Positions 48,752-56,207 are shown, numbered from the stretch's first letter. The stretch is 64,000 nt of DNA from Pseudomonas sp. (GCA_030699825.1 JAUYKV010000044.1:1-64000); one strand, 5' to 3'. The notes: generated from the sequence alone by a model not told the origin. Program-made: numbers and translations.

Positions 48752-49741
48752 CTAGGCCGCTTCTGTGGTAATGCCCGTTTCGTCGTTTTTCAGACCGTGC
48801 GCCTCGGCAAAACCGCGCGCATCAAGCCACTCATGCCAGCGCGTCAGCGCCTCACGCCTCAGGTGATCGGCAGTCGTCCGGATGTACGTCGACGCCAGCA
48901 TCCCCATCGAATGGTTCAGCAACATCTCGCCCACCAGGTAGTCCACGCCGATCTCCGCCCACACCGTCCTGGCCAACTTGCGCAGGTCATGGCTGGTCCA
49001 CTGGCGCCCGCTCAACTCCGCAAACAACTTGCTCGCCTGAGTGGCCGACAACGCACCGCCGCCCTGAGTGGCAAACACCCACGGGCTGCCATGGCGAGAC
49101 GGGTGCTGCAACTCGCGGTACCGGGTCAGCAGTGCGCAGGCCTGGGGCGTCAACGGCACAACCAGCTCCTGGCGCGTCTTTGTGTTCTGCGACGGGATGA
49201 TCCACACCCGCTCGGTCAGGCTGATGTGCTGCCAGCGTGCCTGGCACGTCTCGCCGATGCGCGTGCCATGGGCCAGCATCATCAGCGCCAACATCCCCGC
49301 CACCGGCGTCTTGTCGAACGCTACGCACAGCCCCGGCACCAGCGTCGGCACATCCACCGGCAGCAGCCCGGCAGCTTTCGGCGGCAACTTGCCAGACCAG
49401 AAATCCTTGAACCCAACCCCGGCCAGCGGATTGGCCTCGATGCGCTCCTGCCGCACCGCCAGAGCCAGCGCCTTCAACAACCCCTGCACCGCCTTGTGCA
49501 CCGTGTGCGGCGAATGGGTCTGCTGCATCGGCCACACCAGTCGGTCATCCACCTCGGCACGGTTCAACCGCTTCAGTGTCAACTGGCCAAGGGCCGGGAT
49601 CACATGGCAGCGCATCAGGCTCGCCATCGTGCGGCGATAGCTGGCCGACACCGAGCGGTTCAACTCCAGCCGCTCAACCCACCACAGCACCACTTGGCCC
49701 GTGGTGCGCATGCCCGCCGTCTTCGCCTTGGCCGCGCTCAT
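48752..49741 (-). CDS. Tyrosine recombinase in the replication module
   Basis: From MSAAKAKTAGM (49741, ATGA overlap with the preceding gene) the product is 329 residues. The catalytic set is present: Arg in HGTRIGETCQ, Lys in NTKTRQ, His-x-x-Arg in SHDLRKLART, His in LNHSMG and Tyr in ASTYIR. An N-terminal SAM-like arm-binding domain precedes it. It may act on att sites, but it is about 29 kb from the left attachment site and lies in a gene chain of replication proteins. Its role could also be dimer resolution or another recombination. Confidence 0.88.
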   Translation of the reverse strand: MSAAKAKTAGMRTTGQVVLWWVERLELNRSVSASYRRTMASLMRCHVIPALGQLTLKRLNRAEVDDRLVWPMQQTHSPHTVHKAVQGLLKALALAVRQERIEANPLAGVGFKDFWSGKLPPKAAGLLPVDVPTLVPGLCVAFDKTPVAGMLALMMLAHGTRIGETCQARWQHISLTERVWIIPSQNTKTRQELVVPLTPQACALLTRYRELQHPSRHGSPWVFATQGGGALSATQASKLFAELSGRQWTSHDLRKLARTVWAEIGVDYLVGEMLLNHSMGMLASTYIRTTADHLRREALTRWHEWLDARGFAEAHGLKNDETGITTEAA

Positions 49742-49866
49742 GCCGCCACATACCGATGCGCGCCGCAGCGCTGGCACAGCTGCCAGCGGATCCGCTCACC
49801 GCCGAGCAGAATCAGCGGCATGCCCGTATCCCAGCGGCACCCCAGCAGGAAGCACCAAATGTTCAT
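49738..49866 (-). CDS. Cysteine-containing 42-residue phage protein
   Basis: The protein reads MNIWCFLLGCRWDTGMPLIL followed by LGGERIRWQLCQRCGAHRYV and AA. It has four cysteines, the last two as CQRC. Similar short Cys-rich proteins occur in Pseudomonas prophages. Its start overlaps the previous stop by 4 bp and its stop overlaps the recombinase start, so it is part of a coupled chain. Function unknown; zinc binding is possible. Confidence 0.75.
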   Translation of the reverse strand: MNIWCFLLGCRWDTGMPLILLGGERIRWQLCQRCGAHRYVAA

Positions 49867-50201
49867 TGGTCGACCTCCATCGGCGCAGGAGGCAGCTGGC
49901 ACTCCAGCAAGCCATGCTGCGCCCGGAAGAAGATCACCATGCCGGCCAGGTAGTTGATCGCGCCGAGCAGCTCGCGCTCGCGCGGCGCATGCGCCAGGCC
50001 CAGCCCCTCGGTCATCTTCTTCACCGCCTGGAAGGCCATGCCATCGGCACTGTCCAGCAACTGGCTGATGCCCTGCATGCGCTGCTCGTGGAACGCCAAG
50101 CCATTCGCGTGACGCTCGGCGCCCTTGCCCTGTGCGGCCTGCTGGTAAGCCGCAGCCAGCACGGCCGCCAGCTCTTCGTAGCCCTCGACTAGATTGGTCA
50201 C
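49863..50201 (-). CDS. Small helical phage protein, unknown function
   Basis: The 112-residue product (MTNLVEGYEELAAVLAAAYQQAAQGKGAERHANGLAFHEQRMQGISQLLDSADGMAFQAVKKMTEGL...LGAINYLAGMVIFFRAQHGLL) is almost all helix. Similar proteins with HANGLxFHEQ are frequent in the early region of Pseudomonas phages. No activity is known. It overlaps both neighbours by 4 bp, which indicates coupled translation. Confidence 0.75.
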   Translation of the reverse strand: MTNLVEGYEELAAVLAAAYQQAAQGKGAERHANGLAFHEQRMQGISQLLDSADGMAFQAVKKMTEGLGLAHAPRERELLGAINYLAGMVIFFRAQHGLLECQLPPAPMEVDQ

Positions 50202-50512
50202 GCAACACCCCCTGTTGTCTCGATAGATTCCGCCATATCCGCAGTGATCAGCGCCGGCACCTGCTCCCGTAGATCCGTGTAAGCGAACGGCAACACACCG
50301 CCCGGCCTGGTGATCGTGAAGCGCGCCTCGGGCAGCCGAGTCATTGCCACCGTGTAGCCGCTATCCGTTACCCAGCAGCCCGGCACCACCTTGCCGTCCC
50401 GATCGCGCTTCTCCCGCCACTTCGGCTGCTGCGCCCGGTTCCAGGCCACGCGCTTTGCTTCCAGCGCCTGCTCCTGCTCAACGCTCAACACGCCTCGATT
50501 CAGCTCAGCCAC
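50198..50512 (-). CDS. Small phage protein with GTG start
   Basis: A GGAGG site 6 bases upstream supports GTG at 50512, giving 104 residues (AELNRGVLSVEQEQALEAKRVAWNRAQQPKWREKRDRDGKVVPGCWVTDSGYTVAMTRLPEARFTITRPGGVLPFAYTDLREQV). It has a charged helix and then a small beta domain. No known function. It overlaps the upstream gene by 8 bp and the downstream gene by 4 bp. Confidence 0.72.
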   Translation of the reverse strand: MAELNRGVLSVEQEQALEAKRVAWNRAQQPKWREKRDRDGKVVPGCWVTDSGYTVAMTRLPEARFTITRPGGVLPFAYTDLREQVPALITADMAESIETTGGVA

Positions 50513-50732
50513 GCAGCACCTCCGGTAGTTCCATCCAACCCAACAACTCACCCTCGCTCTCGGTGATCCAGTAAGGGTCAGGCAGGCCTTCGCACACGTT
50601 GTCCTGGATGGCCGCGACCACCCACTCGTTGGCGTACACGCTCCAGCGCGCCACCACCGCCCAGGGCCAGACGAAGTCGGCCAGAATCGTCCGGTCCTTC
50701 GGCGCCGTTTCCGGAATCTGCCAATCAGCCAT
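50505..50732 (-). CDS. Small phage protein resembling DUF551
   Basis: The 75-residue product (MADWQIPETAPKDRTILADFVWPWAVVARWSVYANEWVVAAIQ...PYWITESEGELLGWMELPEV) has the W-x-P-TAPKD...W...W pattern of DUF551-like phage proteins, whose role is unknown. It is linked to both neighbours by 8-bp overlaps. Confidence 0.78.
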   Translation of the reverse strand: MADWQIPETAPKDRTILADFVWPWAVVARWSVYANEWVVAAIQDNVCEGLPDPYWITESEGELLGWMELPEVLRG

Positions 50733-50991
50733 TCACCACCCCCAGTTCTGCCAAACGCTCCTCGTCTACGGCCGCATCCAGCTCAGCGCCATAAACCCCA
50801 AGGCCGTTCGGCAGGTATGCCTCGCGGAACCATCGCCACCGAGCGGCGTCCTCGCGCAAGGCGACTTCGGCCTGCAGCTTGGCCAGCTTCCGCTTCGCGG
50901 AGCGCAGCGCTCCAGGGCACGGCTCAACCTGGTACAGGCCAACGCGCGAGTCATCGCCGCAATCGTTCAGGCAATCGCATTGATCAGCCAT
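50725..50991 (-). CDS. Small phage protein, unknown function
   Basis: From MADQCDCLNDCGDDSRVGLYQVEPCPGALRSAKRKLAKLQAEVALREDAARWRWFREAYLPNG (50991) the product is 88 residues. It has a cysteine-rich start, a charged helix and a tail. A longer reading to 51060 would overlap the replication gene more. No function known. The 8-bp overlaps with both neighbours are a recurring design in this stretch. Confidence 0.7.
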   Translation of the reverse strand: MADQCDCLNDCGDDSRVGLYQVEPCPGALRSAKRKLAKLQAEVALREDAARWRWFREAYLPNGLGVYGAELDAAVDEERLAELGVVNG

Positions 50992-51691
50992 TCCCCACCT
51001 CCCGCTTGATTCCCATACGCGCCAGCAACGCGCCGCGGGCATTCGCCCCGGCACCGGCAAGACCCTGACGCTTCAACTGCTCGAGCAGCATCTGGTCGCC
51101 GTACTCCTGCTGCACCTGAGTGGCCGCCTTGCTGCCGTCATGCCCAAGTGCCGCCAGTGGCGCGGTCAGCTCGGCGCCCGTGGCCACCTGCAGCACCAGC
51201 TGCTCGTAGTACCGATCGAAGCGCCGCTGCAGCTCGCGGGCCTGGTAGGCATCGGCGGTGCGCAGGTCATGCGCGCCAACCGCCTTCACCGCCATCAGCA
51301 CCGCAACGTGCGACCACCGGTGCCGGGTGCTCATCGCATGCCGTTGCGCCTCTATCCATGCCGCATCCTTGCCCGGCATCCCCATCGCCTCGGGCGAGGG
51401 CCGGCACAGCGCCAGAAAGTCCCCAAAGCTCGGCAGCGACTTGCTCGCCCTGCCCACCTGGTGCTCCAGGCCGATCCGGCGCAGCGCCAACTCGAACAGC
51501 ACCTTCGGCACCCGCGCCAGCTCAGGGCGAAACCACGTCGCCTTCGCAGCCTTCAGCTTCGGGTCTTGCGGGTCAGCGGCCTGGAACTCCCAGCGGAAGG
51601 CGTTGGCCAGCCCAAGGTCGGTCTGGAACGTGGCGAAAATCAGGTTCACCCGCGCCGCCAGCTCAGTCTGGCTGCAGAGTGCCGAGCCCAT
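50984..51691 (-). CDS. Lambda P-like replication protein (helicase loader)
   Basis: I prefer the ATG at 51691 (MGSALCSQTELAARVNLIFATFQTDLGLANAFRWEFQ), 235 residues, over the first ATG at 51772, which would overlap the upstream gene by 110 bp. The LPSFGDFLALCRPSPEAMGMPGKDAAW region and the surrounding helices match the replication protein P pattern: a protein that loads the host DnaB helicase at the phage origin. It follows the O-like initiator gene, as in lambda. Confidence 0.8.
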   Translation of the reverse strand: MGSALCSQTELAARVNLIFATFQTDLGLANAFRWEFQAADPQDPKLKAAKATWFRPELARVPKVLFELALRRIGLEHQVGRASKSLPSFGDFLALCRPSPEAMGMPGKDAAWIEAQRHAMSTRHRWSHVAVLMAVKAVGAHDLRTADAYQARELQRRFDRYYEQLVLQVATGAELTAPLAALGHDGSKAATQVQQEYGDQMLLEQLKRQGLAGAGANARGALLARMGIKREVGNG

Positions 51692-52538
51692 CGGCCCAGC
51701 TGGTGTCGTTGAGGTTGTCAGCGAGCGAGATGCCGCTGGCAGGACGGCTGCCACGTGCTTTGGACGATTCATTGGCGTTCCCTCGGGTGAATTCGTGTTG
51801 ACGCTTGGCCCACTTGACCAGCCGTTTGCACCAGCCCGCCGCGTTCTCCACGGTGTCTGGCAGGGTCAGGAAGTGGCCGATGAAGCCAGCGATCACCTCG
51901 GCGGTGACGCAGTCCCGAGTCAGGCCAGCAACCCGCAGCTGGCTGGCCAGGCTCACGTCGTCTGGCTGCCAGCCCTCGGCCATCGGGAATCGCTGCCACG
52001 CGTCTGCAGCAGCAGTACCGTTAGGTACTGAAGATGAAGAAGAAGATGAAGCAGTAGAGCCGTCACCTTGCCGCTGGCGTGGTGCATCACCCTTGCCTTC
52101 ACCAATGGGGGGCTTGGGTGAAGGGCTTGGTGTATCGCCATCACTACCAAAGCGCGTGCTTTCACCCTTCCTCTGCCGTACATATTCATCCCGCACCATG
52201 CGCGGCGAATACCACAGCGGCCCAGGCTGCGCGGCGATCAGCTCGACCGGAGCACCCTTCACCCGGCCACTGACCGGCGTGTAAATCATCGGCTCACAGT
52301 CGCCCTGCTCGGTCCCATAAAGCACGCCGCAATCAACCAGCTCTTTCAGCAACTTGATCGGCGCACCAAGTGCCTGTGCAATCTGCTTCAAAGGCCACGC
52401 CAAAACGCCATAGTTATCGCTGTCGTGCATCAAACCCATCAGCTCGATCCACACCCCGCGCGCCCCCCAGGAGCAACGACGCAGCTTCGCGTTGTTGCGC
52501 CAATCGGCCGGGTAAAACTGGAAAGCAGGCCGTCTCAC
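51663..52538 (-). CDS. O-like replication initiator with DnaT-type domain
   Basis: The 291-residue protein has an N-terminal DNA-binding region (MRRPAFQFYPADWRNNAKLRRCSWGARGVWIELMGLMHDS, DUF1376-like). A low-complexity linker (SPSPKPPIGEGK...GDGSTASSSSSSSVPNG, about 130-175) and a C-terminal DnaT-like domain follow (GWQPDDVSLASQLRVAGLTRDCVTAEVIAGFIGHFL...WCKRLVKWAKRQ). It probably recognises the origin and recruits the primosome. The linker DNA contains repeated motifs, so the origin may lie inside the gene, as in lambda O. Confidence 0.82.
   Translation of the reverse strand: MRRPAFQFYPADWRNNAKLRRCSWGARGVWIELMGLMHDSDNYGVLAWPLKQIAQALGAPIKLLKELVDCGVLYGTEQGDCEPMIYTPVSGRVKGAPVELIAAQPGPLWYSPRMVRDEYVRQRKGESTRFGSDGDTPSPSPKPPIGEGKGDAPRQRQGDGSTASSSSSSSVPNGTAAADAWQRFPMAEGWQPDDVSLASQLRVAGLTRDCVTAEVIAGFIGHFLTLPDTVENAAGWCKRLVKWAKRQHEFTRGNANESSKARGSRPASGISLADNLNDTSWADGLGTLQPD
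52070..52270. other. Candidate replication origin in the O-like gene
   Basis: Copies of TTCACCCTT or TCACCCTTGCC-like motifs occur on both strands (about 52086, 52098, 52117 reversed, 52159 and 52257), inside the linker part of the initiator gene, with a repetitive GAAGATGAAGAAGAAGATGAAG tract just before. Iteron-like repeats in this place are typical for lambda-like origins, but repeats here also follow from low-complexity coding. Confidence 0.35.
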
Positions 52539-53278
52539 AAAGCACCCCCCATCTTCACCGCCAGCGCAGCCAGCCCCTTCGGCGTCACCAGCACCTGCGA
52601 AGCAAGGCGGCGCTCGCCGTCCTCCTCCAGGCCCAGCACCGTCACCTTGTGTTCCAGCAACCCGGCAGCCTCACGTGGTTGATACGCCACCCAGCGGGCC
52701 GCGCCATCGCGGCGGTAGATCCAGCGGTTCTCGCGCATCCACGCCAGCAGCTGCTTGCGCTGCACGCCCAGGTGCTTGGCCGCATCGGTCAGGCACATCG
52801 TCCCGCGTGCCTGGCTGATACGCGCCAGCGCCTCCACCTTCGGCGCCTGCTCACTCACCACCAGTTGCAAGTGGCTGTTCTGCTCCGACAGATCCGCCGC
52901 CAGGCGCAAGGCCTCCGAATAGGTCTGGGGGATTTGCGGGGTGCTGGCGGGCCGCTCCAGCTCCATCCAGCGATCGACAACCGCCACCAGCAGCTGATCA
53001 TTCAACTTGGCGGAAATCACCATGCTGTTGCGCTTATCGAAGTGCATCACCAGGCGTGGCCGCCCCCCGAGGGGGTTACGGGAGTTTTCTTCCCGAAACT
53101 CCAAAAGGCCTTTGCCGGCCATCGCGTTGGCCTTCTTGCGAAACTCGTTGTGCTCGATCTGCAACAGCTCGGCGAGCTGCTCGCTCGTCATCGTCTGCGC
53201 GTGTTGCGACACCATCACGCCAGCGTTAAAACCTGTCGCGACACTGGCGCTATTGCCTTGAGTGGTTGGGTTGTCCAT
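52535..53278 (-). CDS. Phage antirepressor with KilAC-type domain
   Basis: From MDNPTTQGNSASVATGF (53278) the protein is 247 residues. The N-terminal part (MTSEQLAELLQIEHNEFRKKANAMAGKGLLEF...NSMVISAKLNDQLLVAVVDRWMELE) is Rha-like, and the C-terminal part (AKHLGVQRKQLLAWMRENRWIYRRDGAARWVAYQPREAAGLLEHKVT) is a KilAC domain. Such proteins inactivate phage repressors or act as early regulators. It is the third Rha/KilAC-class gene in the element. It follows cII and precedes the initiator with a 4-bp overlap. Confidence 0.85.
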   Translation of the reverse strand: MDNPTTQGNSASVATGFNAGVMVSQHAQTMTSEQLAELLQIEHNEFRKKANAMAGKGLLEFREENSRNPLGGRPRLVMHFDKRNSMVISAKLNDQLLVAVVDRWMELERPASTPQIPQTYSEALRLAADLSEQNSHLQLVVSEQAPKVEALARISQARGTMCLTDAAKHLGVQRKQLLAWMRENRWIYRRDGAARWVAYQPREAAGLLEHKVTVLGLEEDGERRLASQVLVTPKGLAALAVKMGGAL

Positions 53279-53307
53279 AATCGACCTCAGTTTTGTTGCT
53301 GTAGAAG

Positions 53308-53335
53308 AAGCCACCCTCGTCCGGTGGCTTTTTTG
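53308..53335. terminator. Hairpin between the cII-like gene and the antirepressor gene
   Basis: AAGCCACC-N7-GGTGGCTT is followed by TTTT on the plus strand and TTCTTCT on the minus strand. It resembles lambda tR1 in place and may limit transcription into the replication genes. Confidence 0.65.
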
Positions 53336-53448
53336 TGCCCGCGATTTGCATCCCGGTAATTACTAAGTGCAAAGCCGAAGGCCCCCGGAATCGCGTTTTT
53401 CCTGCTACCGCGCGAAAATATTTCTCGCAAATCCGCGCATGCGCGGAC

Positions 53449-53883
53449 TCAGGCGACCTTCACCGACTCTTCCAGCACGTCCAGCGAATGGCGCACCTCG
53501 CTGATCTCCCGGCTTATAGCGATTCGCTCTTGGCGGTTGATCCGGCCGTCAGCCATGGCGTCGTGCACCGCGCGAGTCACGTCAGCCGATTCGGTGACCA
53601 GCTCCAGCAGAGCCAGCATTGGGCTGTCGGCGGGCGGCGCCGTCTTGGCGACCAACCCATAGCCCCACACCTCCACCATCGCCTGCAGCACGCGCCGACG
53701 GTCCTGCTCGGGCAGGTGATCCGCAATGCGCAGGAACTGCGGCAGGCTCAGCTGGTGATCGTCGTTATTCGGGTTGGCGCGCTGCAGCAGAGTCATGTGG
53801 CTGGTGAAGCCGGCGCTGCGGGCCATGTTCTTGGCCCCCGCGTCGAGTACTGCGTCGTGCAGCGTTTCGAGAAACGTATTCAT
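53449..53883 (-). CDS. CII-type phage transcriptional regulator
   Basis: From MNTFLETLHDAVLDAGAKNMARSAGF (53883) the product is 144 residues. The N-terminal helix-turn-helix (AKNMARSAGFTSHMTLLQRANPNNDDHQLSLPQFLRIADHL) fits the phage CII-like regulator family with the N-P-x-N-x-D-H-x-L core. It lies downstream of cro on the same strand, where cII normally lies, and would favour lysogeny by activating repressor and integrase promoters. Confidence 0.8.
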   Translation of the reverse strand: MNTFLETLHDAVLDAGAKNMARSAGFTSHMTLLQRANPNNDDHQLSLPQFLRIADHLPEQDRRRVLQAMVEVWGYGLVAKTAPPADSPMLALLELVTESADVTRAVHDAMADGRINRQERIAISREISEVRHSLDVLEESVKVA

Positions 53884-53970
53884 CCGTAAAACCCCCTGCC
53901 TGTTTCCGTGGAGCCAGCGCAACGACGCTGGCACTCTGCAATCACTGGCTCAGCCAACAGGGAAGACCCC

Positions 53971-54264
53971 ATGCCAACCGACCTATCCGAACTCCAGGGC
54001 GAAGTGCTCGCCCTTCGTTGCTTACTGGCCGCGCTACTGTCAGCGCTGCCTATGGGTATTCAGGTGCGGGCCTGGCCCGCCTTCGATCATCACGCTGAGC
54101 TGCTCAGTGGCCAGCTCGGCGGCCCAGCCCTGGCCGGCTTCGACCGGGCGACTACATCGCTCAAGGCGCGCCAGCCAGTCAGTCGTCTCGCTTCAGGTCT
54201 TCCCGCAGGCGCTTCAGGTCTTCCCTCAGCGCCTCTGCCCACTGCTCAAGGTGTCGCTCCATGA
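53971..54264 (+). CDS. Small phage protein between cII and cro, plus strand
   Basis: From MPTDLSELQGEVLALRCLLAALLSALPMG (53971, GGGAAG ribosome site) the product is 97 residues. The first 65 residues form a leucine-rich helical domain seen in many Pseudomonas phages; the last 30 overlap a small gene on the other strand and may not all be conserved. It is transcribed opposite to the cro operon. Function unknown. Confidence 0.6.
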   Translation: MPTDLSELQGEVLALRCLLAALLSALPMGIQVRAWPAFDHHAELLSGQLGGPALAGFDRATTSLKARQPVSRLASGLPAGASGLPSAPLPTAQGVAP

Positions 54265-54313
54265 CGTCCAGTCGCTCTGAAGGGGTTTCGCCTCCATGCG
54301 CATCTGGTGTCAT
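54179..54313 (-). CDS. 44-residue coiled-coil phage protein downstream of cro
   Basis: A gene with an AGGAG site 8 bases before its ATG encodes 44 residues: MTPDAHGGETPSERLDVMER, then HLEQWAEALREDLKRLREDL and KRDD. It is a charged coil; the segment GAAGACCTGAAGCG is repeated twice in its DNA. It follows cro by 11 bp on the same strand and is probably cotranscribed. Function unknown. Confidence 0.6.
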   Translation of the reverse strand: MTPDAHGGETPSERLDVMERHLEQWAEALREDLKRLREDLKRDD

Positions 54314-54324
54314 AGGCTTGTCTC

Positions 54325-54564
54325 CTATGCGGCGGTCTTTGGGTGAATGGGCTCAGGATGCTTTCCAGCAGCGGACCGTGGCCGCGCAGGGATCGGGCGA
54401 ATCTCGTTCGCCTCGAGGCTGCCATCGAGGTGGATCGTGATTTCGATGTTCCGGCCCGATCGCAGCATCTGGGATACGGCGCTTTGGTTAACCCCCAACG
54501 CTGCCGCCAGCTCGGCTTGGGTGCCGTGCTCTTCCAGGTATTTGTTCAGGGTGATCTTTTTCAT
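54325..54564 (-). CDS. cro: Cro-like repressor
   Basis: The 79-residue protein (MKKITLNKYLEEHGTQAELAAALGVNQSAVSQMLRSGRNIEITIHLDGSLEANEIRPIPARP) has the lambda Cro plan: a helix-turn-helix (TQAELAAALGVNQSAVSQML) followed by a short beta strand that dimerises. It diverges from the CI-type gene across a 116-bp operator region and starts the lytic transcript. Confidence 0.92.
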   Translation of the reverse strand: MKKITLNKYLEEHGTQAELAAALGVNQSAVSQMLRSGRNIEITIHLDGSLEANEIRPIPARPRSAAGKHPEPIHPKTAA

Positions 54565-54680
54565 AGGTAATCCACGCCTCGGTAACTGTCATGGATAGTA
54601 GCAGCGCTGTTTTTAAGCAGCAAGATATTAGTAGCCAAGCTGTTTGCAGCGAAAGCAGCGCAGCTAATACAGTTGCAGGC
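54565..54680. promoter_or_regulatory. Lysis-lysogeny operator region between cro and cI
   Basis: At least three related elements occur: GCTGTTTTTAAGC (54606-54618), GCTGTTTGCAGC (54639-54650), and the inverse form GCTAATACAGTTGC (54663-54676), spaced about 30 bp. They share GCTGTtt--AGC and likely are binding sites for CI and Cro, covering both divergent promoters. Confidence 0.7.
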
Positions 54681-55475
54681 ATGACAAAACGACGACCCAT
54701 GACCGCCGAAGAGACAGCCGAAAGCCTTAGGCTCAAGGCCATCTATGAGGCGCGGAAAAACGATGCCAAAGCGGCGGGCAGGAAGCTGACCCAGGCAGAT
54801 GTCGCCGAGGCGTGCGGCTGGTCAGGCCAGAGCGCATTCAGCCAGTTCGCTACGGGCAAGATCCCGCTGAACATCGACGCGTTGCTCGCCTTATCCAGGG
54901 CGCTTAACTTCAGGCCGGAAGAGGTCAGCCCTCGGCTTGCTCAGAAGATTGGTGGAACTGGTGGGATGGAGGCGCGCGAGACGAACGGCGCCTACCACCC
55001 AGGCATCACCCCGGTCACCACCTGGGATGACGACACACCACTCGACGATGACGAGGTAGAAGTGCCCTTTCTCAAGGAAGTAGAACTCTCCGCAGGCGGC
55101 GGGCGCACAGTCATCCAGGAGAGCAGCCGCTTCAAGCTGCGCTTCGGCAAGTACACCCTGCGCCGTCACAACGTCCAGGTAGAGCACGCCGTGTGCGTGC
55201 CCATCTACGGCAACAGCATGGAACCCGTCCTGCGCAGCGGCGCCACCGTAGGCGTAGACCGCAGCAAGACCAGCGTCATCGACGGCGACCTCTACGCCCT
55301 CAACCACGCCGGCCAGCTCCGCGTGAAGCAGCTCTACCGCCTCCCCGGCGGCGGCATCCGCCTACGCAGCTTCAACCGCGACGAACACCCCGACGAGGAA
55401 TACACCCCCGAGCAGATGGAGGCCCGCGAAATCAGCCTCATCGGCCGCGTGTTCTGGGGCGCCATGTTCTTCTAG
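54681..55475 (+). CDS. cI: CI-type prophage repressor with S24 peptidase domain
   Basis: From MTKRRPMTAEETAESLRLKAIYEAR (54681) the product is 264 residues; an upstream ATG (54591) falls in the operators. The N-terminal helix-turn-helix is LTQADVAEACGWSGQSAFSQFATGKIPLN. The C-terminal LexA/CI-like peptidase has the nucleophile in YGNSMEPVL and the general-base Lys in LRVKQLYRL, so RecA should trigger self-cleavage and induction. It keeps the lytic operon silent. Confidence 0.93.
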   Translation: MTKRRPMTAEETAESLRLKAIYEARKNDAKAAGRKLTQADVAEACGWSGQSAFSQFATGKIPLNIDALLALSRALNFRPEEVSPRLAQKIGGTGGMEARETNGAYHPGITPVTTWDDDTPLDDDEVEVPFLKEVELSAGGGRTVIQESSRFKLRFGKYTLRRHNVQVEHAVCVPIYGNSMEPVLRSGATVGVDRSKTSVIDGDLYALNHAGQLRVKQLYRLPGGGIRLRSFNRDEHPDEEYTPEQMEAREISLIGRVFWGAMFF

Positions 55476-55502
55476 CTCACCACCAACGCAAGGATGCGCA
55501 CC

Positions 55503-55703
55503 ATGCTCAAGCTCACCCGTCGCCTAAACGAATCGATCCTGCTCACCATCGACGACGACGCCGACCCCGAGCAGCTGGCCGCGGCCCTTCGCGAGGGCAT
55601 CAGCATCACTCTGTGCGACATCGCAGCAAATCGAAAATCAGCCGGCATCGGCATTCAAGCACCGGGCCAGGTGCGGATCTTAAGGGCTGAGCTGCTGCAG
55701 TAA
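55503..55703 (+). CDS. CsrA/RsmA-like RNA-binding protein encoded by the prophage
   Basis: AAGGA nine bases upstream supports the ATG at 55503, giving 66 residues: MLKLTRRLNESILLTIDDDA at the start and GIGIQAPGQVRILRAELLQ at the end. CsrA proteins start MLILTRRxGE and contain IGVxAPxxVxVxRxE, so both RNA-contacting strands are present; a longer, acidic middle part (DPEQLAAALREGISITLCDI) is unusual. It may bind GGA motifs in host or phage mRNAs. It follows cI by 27 bp and is likely expressed in the lysogen. Confidence 0.78.
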   Translation: MLKLTRRLNESILLTIDDDADPEQLAAALREGISITLCDIAANRKSAGIGIQAPGQVRILRAELLQ

Positions 55704-55747
55704 TGAACCAAACGCACAGATTCCTGCTCTAAACCCAGCAGGAAATG

Positions 55748-55759
55748 GTGTCGCGACAC
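55748..55759. promoter_or_regulatory. Palindrome upstream of hicBA
   Basis: GTGTCGCGACAC is a perfect 12-bp dyad, and a related TGTCGCGA half recurs at 55781-55788. They lie just upstream of the hicB promoter and could be binding sites for an autoregulator or another repressor. Confidence 0.4.
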
Positions 55760-55792
55760 TTTTCTACGTTACAAAATTTATGTCGCGAAAGA

Positions 55793-55820
55793 TTGACTAT
55801 GCGTTTGACGTAAGCATAAT
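55793..55820 (+). promoter_or_regulatory. Sigma-70-type promoter of hicBA
   Basis: TTGACT (55793-55798), a 16-base spacer and CATAAT (55815-55820) match the -35/-10 consensus well. It lies 66 bp upstream of hicB. Confidence 0.6.
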
Positions 55821-55886
55821 CGCCGTCCACTGTTGTATTACTTATGCACAGGTTTCCAACAGGCATAACCACAGGAAGGAAAAGCA

Positions 55887-56207
55887 ATGAAACCCATTGA
55901 AATCTTGCTTCGCTGCTATATCGAGCGCAAGGAAGGTTACTGGCAGGCTTTCTGCATTGACCTCTGCCTTGCGGTACAAGGTGATTCCCAGGCCGAAGTA
56001 CGCCGCAAGCTGCACGAACAAGTCCATGACTACCTCAGCGACATCATCGAAGGTGAAGACCAGCCCTACGCCGAGCAACTATTGAAGCGCAAGGCTCCAC
56101 TTTCGCAGATCGCGAAATACCACTACATAAGCTTTATGTGCCAGGTCAAACGCTTCAAGGATAGCTGCTGCACCTTCAAGGACACCATGCCACTTAAGCT
56201 AGCGTGA
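55887..56207 (+). CDS. hicB: HicB-type antitoxin
   Basis: The 106-residue protein has the degenerate RNase H-like fold of HicB (IEILLRCYIERKEGYWQAFCIDLCLAVQGDSQAEVRRKLHEQVHDYL). The C-terminal part lacks an evident DNA-binding motif and is short. It directly precedes hicA (no gap), antitoxin first, which is opposite to the classic E. coli order. It should block the toxin's RNase site. An AGGAAGG ribosome site is present. Confidence 0.8.
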   Translation: MKPIEILLRCYIERKEGYWQAFCIDLCLAVQGDSQAEVRRKLHEQVHDYLSDIIEGEDQPYAEQLLKRKAPLSQIAKYHYISFMCQVKRFKDSCCTFKDTMPLKLA

